From: Synergistaceae bacterium UBA4088
Lineage (GTDB): Bacteria; Synergistota; Synergistia; Synergistales; Thermovirgaceae
Reading direction: 5' to 3'
Assembly: GCA_002382605.1 (NCBI GenBank)
Contig: DFYG01000083.1
Span: 1,374 to 8,302 of the forward strand
DNA: 6,929 nucleotides
In this document: positions 1 through 4,092 of the stretch, piece by piece
Layout of the letters: every line of letters begins with the position of its first letter
How positions within the stretch are numbered: the stretch's first letter is position 1
Notes under the pieces: model-generated
Told to the model about the DNA's origin: nothing
Databases searched by the model: none
What the model saw: only the letters and a program-made list of their open reading frames with translations
Translations under genes and position numbers: made by a program

Positions 1-162
1 ATCCCTGAAGCGGCCGGTGAAACCTATCACGCACCCGGCGCCGATATGGCAGTCCGGCATGATCGCCACAAGACCCTCGATCGCGGGATGGGTCGCGATC
101 GCCTCTATCTGGGCCATGGTAAGAGTATCGACATCCCTGGCGTGAACAAGTAATCTTGCCAT
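1..162 (-). CDS. rtcB: RtcB-family RNA ligase, N-terminal 54 codons (runs off the left edge)
   Basis: The minus-strand reading frame opens with ATG at 162 and stays open for 54 codons to the window edge. Just upstream is a GAGGTGAGG stretch that serves as ribosome binding site. Residues 35-50 read MPDCHIGAGCVIGFTG, which matches the conserved N-terminal MPDxHxGxGxxIG motif of RtcB tRNA-splicing/RNA-repair ligases. In that family the enzyme joins 2',3'-cyclic-phosphate or 3'-phosphate ends to 5'-OH ends using GTP and manganese in the cytoplasm. The short leader before the motif and the AGAGCVIG-like wording resemble the shorter bacterial RtcB branch more than E. coli RtcB. The Mn-binding DxxC motif, the histidine ligands and the guanylylated histidine would all lie beyond the edge, so activity cannot be judged. 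The gene is divergent from nudC. Family identity is fairly sure; the exact subgroup is not. Confidence 0.82.
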   Translation of the reverse strand, partial: MARLLVHARDVDTLTMAQIEAIATHPAIEGLVAIMPDCHIGAGCVIGFTGRFRD

Positions 163-198
163 GCGCCTCACCTCGTTTTTTTGATCTTGCCAGAAGCG

Positions 199-227
199 TT
201 GAAAAACTTTCAGGAACAACGGATGAT
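199..227 (+). promoter_or_regulatory. Candidate sigma-70 promoter for nudC
   Basis: A TTGAAA box (199-204) and a GATGAT box (222-227) are separated by 17 bases, in the gap between the divergent rtcB and nudC genes. The -35 box matches five of six consensus bases and the -10 box four of six. Transcription would begin near 234, about 40 bases before the preferred nudC start at 274. The match is weak enough that it could be chance. Confidence 0.3.
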
Positions 228-273
228 AATGACGTCGCTGATGATGATCTTTGAAGGGAGCAGGAATATCAGG

Positions 274-1068
274 ATGAATGAATTGTTTCAGCATAACCTC
301 CGCGGATGCTTCGCGTTCCAGGGCGACCGGGTTCTGGTCAGGACCGGCCCCGAGCCTTCGATACCCAGCGCTGAAGATATCCCCGCCCGGGATCTTCTCT
401 CTTCTGCAGGCGGAACCAGAGCCATGGAGCGTCCGGGAAACTGCTGGATCGACCTGGGGAAGGGGTCAGTTCCGCCCGAAGGAATGGAATTCGTCTCCCT
501 TCGTGATATCTGGGGCATCCTTGGAGAACGCGCCTTTTTCGAGGCCGGAAGGGCATTCCAGCTCATGGAATGGTCCCGGAAGAATAAATTTTGCGGTCAG
601 TGCGGCGCCCTTATGAGAGAAAGCGATTCCGAGACGGCGCGGGAGTGTCCCGAGTGCAAAATGACGAGTTACCCTCCTGTTTCTCCGGCAGTCATCGTGG
701 CGGTCCGCAAAGGCACTTCTCTCCTTCTGGCCCGAAGCCCCGGTTTCCCAAAGGGCCGCTACAGTGTTCTGGCCGGTTTCGTTGAGCCGGGCGAGACCCT
801 GGAGGAGACCATAGAGAGGGAAATAATGGAAGAAGTGTCGGTAAGGGTCAAAAACATCAGGTACTTCGGGAGCCAGCCCTGGCCTTTCCCCCACTCTCTG
901 ATGATAGGTTTCACCGCCGAATGGGCATCGGGAGAAATAAGAATAGACGGGGTCGAAATAGAGGACGCTGGATGGTACGAACCCGGCTCATTCCCCGAAA
1001 TGCCTCCGGGAATAAGCATTTCGAGACGGCTCATCGAAAATTTTCTCTCTGGGAATGACCGCGGCTGA
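274..1068 (+). CDS. nudC: NADH pyrophosphatase / NAD-capped RNA hydrolase NudC
   Basis: The product is a 264-residue zinc-ribbon Nudix hydrolase. Family members cleave NAD(H) to NMN(H) and AMP and remove NAD caps from RNA in the cytoplasm. From the ATG at 274, a four-cysteine ribbon (C107, C110, C125, C128) is followed by the Nudix box at about 168-190, with catalytic glutamates in REIMEE (E183, E186, E187). The SQPWPFP signature specific to NudC is at 200-206. The glycine normally found near the end of the Nudix box (EExG) is serine here. The frame is also open upstream to a TTG at 181, but the start at 274 gives a length close to E. coli NudC (257) and has an AGGA about eight bases upstream; ATGs at 223, 229, 241 and 244 are less likely. 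The gene stands alone and converges on the ABC ATPase gene, 10 bases away. Confidence 0.93.
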   Translation: MNELFQHNLRGCFAFQGDRVLVRTGPEPSIPSAEDIPARDLLSSAGGTRAMERPGNCWIDLGKGSVPPEGMEFVSLRDIWGILGERAFFEAGRAFQLMEWSRKNKFCGQCGALMRESDSETARECPECKMTSYPPVSPAVIVAVRKGTSLLLARSPGFPKGRYSVLAGFVEPGETLEETIEREIMEEVSVRVKNIRYFGSQPWPFPHSLMIGFTAEWASGEIRIDGVEIEDAGWYEPGSFPEMPPGISISRRLIENFLSGNDRG

Positions 1069-1078
1069 AAAGGCCTGC

Positions 1079-2260
1079 TCAGAGCGTGTTTTCTTCGCTC
1101 TTTTCCTTTTGCTGCTGGACTATGTCGTACATGTCGCCGAACGAGAGAATACCGAGGAACTTCCCATCTTCATCAACAACGGCAACGTTTGCGATACCCG
1201 AGGATACCATAAGCCCAAGAGCCTCCTGCACTGTCCTTGACGAACGTACCGTGGTTGCCGGCTCAAGCATATCCCGCAGAGATCCGGAGCTTCTTCTTTT
1301 TCCTGTTCTCTCCACGCTGACGCTTCCCTGAAGCCTTCCGTCATCGATCACGTAGACGAACTTGTCCCGGAAGAACCAGAGCGAGGTCGCGTGAGCTGAT
1401 CTTCGGGCGGCCTCGATATCGTCATCCATCCCGGCAAGCGGAAGTCCATCCGTCCTCAGCGATACATCCTTGACCTTCATGAAGCTGAACATCGATAACG
1501 GGTTTTCCGCACCCACAAAATCCGACACAAAGTCGTCCGCCGGCGAGGAGAGAAGCTGAAGCGGTTCCCCCACCTGGGACAGGGTGCCGTCCTTCATTAT
1601 CGCTATTCTGTTGCCCATCTTCATCGCCTCGTGAATGTCATGGGTGACAAAAACGATGGTCTTTTCGAGTTTGGCCTGAAGATCGAGCAGTTCATCCTGA
1701 AGCGTGATCCTTGATATGGGGTCCAGAGCTCCGAACGGCTCGTCCATCAGGATGATCTCCGGGTCGCCGGCCAGGGCCCTTGCGACACCCACCCGCTGCT
1801 GCTGTCCTCCGGAAAGCTCCCTGGGCCATTTCCCCCCGAACTCTCCCGGAGAAAGACCCACCATCTCAAGCGCCCGATCGGCAATTATCCTGGCTTCCTC
1901 CCTGGCCACTCCCTTGAGCCCCGGAACCACCGAGACATTCGCGGAAACCCTCATGTGGGGGAAGAGACCTATCCCCTGGATCACATACCCCATTCTCCTG
2001 CGGAGAGCTACCGGATCCATACCCGCGGTATCATCGCCCTCGATCAGGATCGTGCCCCCCGAGGGCTCAACAAGTCTGTTTATCATCCTGAGGATGGTCG
2101 TTTTCCCGCACCCGGAGGGGCCTATCAGGACAAGCAGTTCACCTCTGGGGATCTCGATATCCACCCCCCGGACAACATCCTTGCCGCCATAACTCTTTGT
2201 GACCCCTTTCAGGCTGATGGCCGGGTGTCCGGGATCCCGGGCTTTCCCCTGGGAGACCAT
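1079..2260 (-). CDS. opuCA: Quaternary-amine (glycine betaine/choline type) ABC transporter ATP-binding protein with C-terminal CBS region
   Basis: The 393-residue product is the ATPase subunit of an osmoprotectant-type importer of the OpuCA/ProV family, acting on the inner face of the membrane. Visible motifs are Walker A GPSGCGKTT (47-55), Q-loop YVIQ (Q95) followed by the family-typical IGLFPHM, signature LSGGQ (149-153), Walker B ILMDEP (about 170-175), GALD (177-180) and H-loop H207. The C-terminal part (about 265-383) fits a tandem CBS module; the second CBS repeat (about 340-383) is clear and the first is degenerate. In relatives this module senses ionic strength or c-di-AMP. The start at 2260 is chosen because AGGAG sits six bases upstream; the longer frame from 2302 would overlap speD by 40 bases. 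The gene follows speD by 2 bases. No permease or binding-protein gene is in the window, so partner and substrate are unknown. The OpuCA name is by family only. Confidence 0.9.
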   Translation of the reverse strand: MVSQGKARDPGHPAISLKGVTKSYGGKDVVRGVDIEIPRGELLVLIGPSGCGKTTILRMINRLVEPSGGTILIEGDDTAGMDPVALRRRMGYVIQGIGLFPHMRVSANVSVVPGLKGVAREEARIIADRALEMVGLSPGEFGGKWPRELSGGQQQRVGVARALAGDPEIILMDEPFGALDPISRITLQDELLDLQAKLEKTIVFVTHDIHEAMKMGNRIAIMKDGTLSQVGEPLQLLSSPADDFVSDFVGAENPLSMFSFMKVKDVSLRTDGLPLAGMDDDIEAARRSAHATSLWFFRDKFVYVIDDGRLQGSVSVERTGKRRSSGSLRDMLEPATTVRSSRTVQEALGLMVSSGIANVAVVDEDGKFLGILSFGDMYDIVQQQKEKSEENTL

Positions 2261-2262
2261 GG

Positions 2263-2682
2263 TCAACTCCTGGGCTTGCCTTTGCGGAGTTCTTCCTCCC
2301 ATGTGATCAGGGAGTGGTAGTAGACCCTGTCGCCATCGTCATCAATGCCTCGAGTGAGTTCGCTTATATGCGTATGCCCCGCATGGACCTTCTCAAGAAC
2401 GTGCTTGACCGCCGCTTCCGGCATGCTCTCGGCTCCGCACGTGAAGATATCAAGTGCAAGATAACCTGCCTCCGGCCAGGTGTGGACGGAAAGGTGCGAT
2501 TCGCTTATTACGACGACCCCGCTTACTCCGTTTGGAGGAAACCTGTGGAACGAGACGGCCCAGACGTGGGTATTTGCCTTTCTGGCGGCCTCGACCAGGA
2601 TCTCCTGCATCCTGTCGACCTCGCCTATGATCTCGCTGCAGCCGGAGGCTTCAACAATATAGTGTATTCCTCTCGGGTCCAT
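2263..2682 (-). CDS. speD: S-adenosylmethionine decarboxylase proenzyme (class 1, SpeD)
   Basis: The 139-residue product decarboxylates S-adenosylmethionine to give the aminopropyl donor for spermidine synthesis. The proenzyme cleaves itself to form a pyruvoyl cofactor. The processing site is plain: SESHLSVHTWPE at about 60-71, with cleavage before S62. H67 and C82 (in FTCG) match the histidine and cysteine used in processing and catalysis in the small bacterial/archaeal form studied in Thermotoga maritima. Length is close to that form (about 130). A strong AAGGAGG ribosome binding site lies seven bases before the ATG. No spermidine synthase gene (speE) is nearby. Its stop codon is 2 bases before the ATG of the ABC ATPase gene, so the two are likely one transcript. 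arsC lies 142 bases upstream on the same strand; whether it shares the transcript is unclear. Confidence 0.95.
   Translation of the reverse strand: MDPRGIHYIVEASGCSEIIGEVDRMQEILVEAARKANTHVWAVSFHRFPPNGVSGVVVISESHLSVHTWPEAGYLALDIFTCGAESMPEAAVKHVLEKVHAGHTHISELTRGIDDDGDRVYYHSLITWEEELRKGKPRS
2267..2271 (-). promoter_or_regulatory. Ribosome binding site that fixes the ABC ATPase start
   Basis: Read on the minus strand this is AGGAG, six bases before the ATG at 2260. It lies inside the last codons of speD, so translation of the two genes is probably coupled. It favours the shorter ATPase reading over the frame that opens at 2302. Confidence 0.7.
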
Positions 2683-2717
2683 GGCTACCCCTCCTTATTC
2701 TGTAGAAACGGATATGC

Positions 2718-2735
2718 CGAAAAGTCACTTTTTCG
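2718..2735. repeat. Short inverted repeat in the speD leader
   Basis: Perfect arms CGAAAA (2718-2723) and TTTTCG (2730-2735) flank a six-base spacer, 36 bases upstream of the speD start codon. It could be an operator or a weak hairpin in the leader. At six base pairs, mostly A/T, it may equally be chance. Confidence 0.3.
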
Positions 2736-2824
2736 AAAATAGCCCCTATCATGTTCCTGGCATTCGGAAAAGCTGTTGACGGATCACCCCTCCGACATTT
2801 TGCCCGTCTTTCATGGACGATCCA

Positions 2825-3250
2825 TTATAACCCCGGCTGCTCGAGGTTTTCGGGCATCCCCTCCACAAAATCGCGTATCTCGTCTCTGACCCTTCTGAAA
2901 AAATCCAGGACCTCATCGGGAGACCCTTCTGCACGTGAAGGATCATCAAAACCCCGGTGCATCGTTCTTTTCGATTGGCCTGGAAAAAAAGGGCACGTAT
3001 CCCTTGCGTCTCCGCACAAAGTGATGACCACATCAAATGGGATATCCAGAAACTCCTGAAGATGCCGGCTCTTGTGTGATGAGATATCCACCCCTGCTTC
3101 CGCCATCACCCTGATGGCCAGGGGGTTAACCGTTCCCGGGTCTGTGCCGGCCGACCACGCCTCGATCACACCTTTCTTCAGATGCTTTGCCCACCCCTCG
3201 GCCATCTGGCTCCGGCACGAGTTGTGCGTACAGAGGAACAGAACCTTCAT
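2825..3250 (-). CDS. arsC: Arsenate reductase, thioredoxin-coupled (low-molecular-weight phosphatase fold)
   Basis: The 141-residue product belongs to the ArsC family typified by Bacillus subtilis ArsC, which reduces arsenate to arsenite in the cytoplasm with electrons from thioredoxin. The phosphate-binding P-loop CTHNSCRS begins at C7, and the two resolving cysteines C79 and C86 lie in TLCGDARDTCP. All three redox cysteines of the family are therefore present, as is the conserved FDDP segment (about 101-104) carrying the catalytic aspartate. Length matches the family. The start at 3250 places MKVLFLC directly before the P-loop. An ATG at 3265 is also in frame but has no good ribosome site; a G-rich run lies about six to nine bases before 3250. 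No arsenite exporter gene (arsB or acr3) and no arsenic-type ArsR is seen here, so the gene looks detached from an ars operon. Confidence 0.93.
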   Translation of the reverse strand: MKVLFLCTHNSCRSQMAEGWAKHLKKGVIEAWSAGTDPGTVNPLAIRVMAEAGVDISSHKSRHLQEFLDIPFDVVITLCGDARDTCPFFPGQSKRTMHRGFDDPSRAEGSPDEVLDFFRRVRDEIRDFVEGMPENLEQPGL

Positions 3251-3278
3251 GACGTGAACCCCCATTCCGCGACTCTGA

Positions 3279-3284
3279 ATTATA
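3279..3284 (-). promoter_or_regulatory. Possible -10 box for arsC
   Basis: The minus strand reads TATAAT, a perfect -10 hexamer, here. It would start a transcript near 3272 with a leader of about 22 bases before the arsC ATG at 3250. No good -35 box is found 16-18 bases upstream. The hexamer overlaps the TAA stop of the preceding small frame, so chance is possible. Confidence 0.3.
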
Positions 3285-3402
3285 CGATCCTGTAACGCAG
3301 TCTCCCGACTCCATCCACGAAGACCAGAAAATCTCCTTCCGGAGTGGGTCCGACTTCGTCCATGTAGTCGAAGACATCCTCATGGATGAGGCAGGTTATC
3401 AT
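3280..3402 (-). CDS. Small hypothetical protein or 3' remnant of a decayed gene
   Basis: The frame from ATG 3402 to TAA at 3280 encodes 40 residues with no recognised family. It begins MITCLIHEDV and ends GRLRYRIV. Codons are rich in GTC, CTC, TTC and GAC, as in the neighbouring real genes. That coding-like character continues upstream of the ATG without a start codon, through about 29 more codons (to 3489), where the frame meets two TGA codons. The ribosome site before 3402 is weak (GAG only). It ends 29 bases before arsC on the same strand. It is read either as a short gene leading into arsC or as the downstream half of a broken gene whose first half lies at 3493-3645. Function is unknown. 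Confidence 0.4.
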   Translation of the reverse strand: MITCLIHEDVFDYMDEVGPTPEGDFLVFVDGVGRLRYRIV

Positions 3403-3459
3403 TTCGTTCTCAACGACCGGAAAGACGCTGAATTTTTCCGCGTCTGATCCAGGCTCACC

Positions 3460-3477
3460 AAAAAGGCCCGACGGGCC
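3460..3477 (-). terminator. Intrinsic terminator on the minus strand
   Basis: On the minus strand, GGCCC and GGGCC arms (3477-3473 and 3469-3465) enclose a three-base loop and are followed at once by five T residues (3464-3460). G-U pairs and one A-U pair can extend the stem. It lies 13 bases past the second of two tandem TGA codons, so it suits the end of the transcript carrying the 50-codon frame at 3645-3493. On the plus strand no T-run follows, so it works in one direction only. Confidence 0.65.
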
Positions 3478-3492
3478 CCTGTATGCGCTTCA

Positions 3493-3645
3493 TCACCCGG
3501 CAATATTGGTTCGTATCACTATCCGGAAGACATTACCATGCATTTGGACCTGGTCGAGCCAGAACCGTGACGAAAAACTCACCTTCTTTTTCAAGACCGC
3601 TTCCTCCTCTCGCTGATCCGAAAACATTGTAGCGAGCTTGTTCAT
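3493..3645 (-). CDS. Small hypothetical protein (50 residues) or 5' remnant of a decayed gene
   Basis: A minus-strand frame runs from ATG 3645 to TGA at 3493, with a second TGA directly after it (3492-3490) and a good intrinsic terminator just beyond. The product begins MNKLATMFSD and is charged in its first half (QREEEAVLKKK at 11-21); it has no recognised family, membrane segment or cysteine. A second in-frame ATG lies at 3627. The ribosome site is poor for both. The gene would be divergent from the metal operon. Beyond the two stops the same frame stays open to 3283, so this may instead be the front half of a gene of about 121 codons broken by nonsense changes. Coding status is uncertain. 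Confidence 0.35.
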   Translation of the reverse strand: MNKLATMFSDQREEEAVLKKKVSFSSRFWLDQVQMHGNVFRIVIRTNIAG

Positions 3646-3667
3646 GAGCGTCAAAATATTCCCGCCC

Positions 3668-3696
3668 TTGACAATGAGGGGAAGAAAGTATATATG
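3668..3696 (+). promoter_or_regulatory. Promoter of the metal-sensor/ATPase operon
   Basis: A perfect TTGACA -35 box (3668-3673) and a TATATG -10 box (3691-3696) are exactly 17 bases apart. The transcript would start near 3703, about 33 bases before the sensor start codon. The -10 box lies inside the palindromic operator at 3690-3713, so bound repressor would block polymerase. Confidence 0.75.
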
Positions 3697-3713
3697 AATG
3701 CTTGTTCATATAT
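3690..3713. promoter_or_regulatory. ArsR/SmtB-type operator
   Basis: Perfect nine-base arms ATATATGAA (3690-3698) and TTCATATAT (3705-3713) flank a six-base spacer. This is the TGAA...TTCA palindrome with A/T-rich outer arms known for SmtB, ZiaR and CzrA operators. It covers the -10 box and the likely transcription start of the operon, as expected for autorepression relieved by metal binding. Confidence 0.8.
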
Positions 3714-3722
3714 TCATTGGAT

Positions 3723-3727
3723 AGGAG
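3723..3727 (+). promoter_or_regulatory. Ribosome binding site that fixes the sensor start
   Basis: AGGAG lies eight bases before the ATG at 3736. Together with the promoter position, it rules out the upstream in-frame ATG at 3694, which falls inside the -10 box and would not be transcribed. Confidence 0.7.
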
Positions 3728-3735
3728 ATGCCGGA

Positions 3736-4092
3736 ATGACGGACACCACCAGACAACGGGATAAACCTGTTCAGGGCAGAATGCCCGAGGATGAATTCCT
3801 TTTCGACCTGGCCGACTTCTTCAAGGTCCTCGGTGACACCACCCGGATAAAGATTCTCAAGGCTCTCTCCTTTTCGGATATGTGCGTCGCCGATATCGCC
3901 GCCATGCTGGGAATGACGCAATCCGCCATATCCCACCAGCTGAGGGTTCTCAAGCAGGCCCATCTGGTCAAGTTCAGGAGAGAAGGCAAGAACATCATCT
4001 ACTCCCTGGACGACGACCATGTCGAACATATCGTCGCGGAAGGATCCATCCACCTGGAACACTCAAAAGACAGAGGGAAAGCGACACTATGA
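3736..4092 (+). CDS. ArsR/SmtB-family metal-sensing repressor, zinc/cobalt (CzrA-like) site
   Basis: The 118-residue product is a dimeric winged-helix repressor that releases DNA when metal binds. The recognition segment VADIAAMLGMTQSAISHQLRVLK spans about 51-73, followed by the beta wing (FRREGKNIIYSL, about 80-91). The C-terminal helix carries D93, H95, H106 and H109, in the same spacing as the alpha-5 metal site of CzrA and NmtR (D, H +2, H +11, H +3). This predicts Zn(II), Co(II) or Ni(II) sensing. The single alpha-3 cysteine (C50, in DMCVAD) does not make an arsenic or CadC-type site, and the N-terminus has no cysteines. The start is set by AGGAG at 3723-3727. The stop overlaps the next ATG as ATGA, so sensor and exporter are translated together. 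The inducing metal within the Zn/Co/Ni group is inferred. Confidence 0.92.
   Translation: MTDTTRQRDKPVQGRMPEDEFLFDLADFFKVLGDTTRIKILKALSFSDMCVADIAAMLGMTQSAISHQLRVLKQAHLVKFRREGKNIIYSLDDDHVEHIVAEGSIHLEHSKDRGKATL

Noticed and set aside
1069..1078. A shared terminator between the convergent nudC and ABC ATPase genes
   Set aside because: Only 10 bases separate the stop codons and no hairpin with a T-run is visible; termination may occur inside the opposing genes.
2813..2825. Hairpin ATGGA-CGA-TCCAT at the end of arsC as a terminator
   Set aside because: The stem is only five pairs and no T-run follows on the minus strand.
3386..3616. Plus-strand frame of 76 codons in the arsC-sensor gap
   Set aside because: It has no ribosome site, atypical codon use, and runs opposite to the coding-like minus-strand frames and the terminator; it is an antisense shadow.
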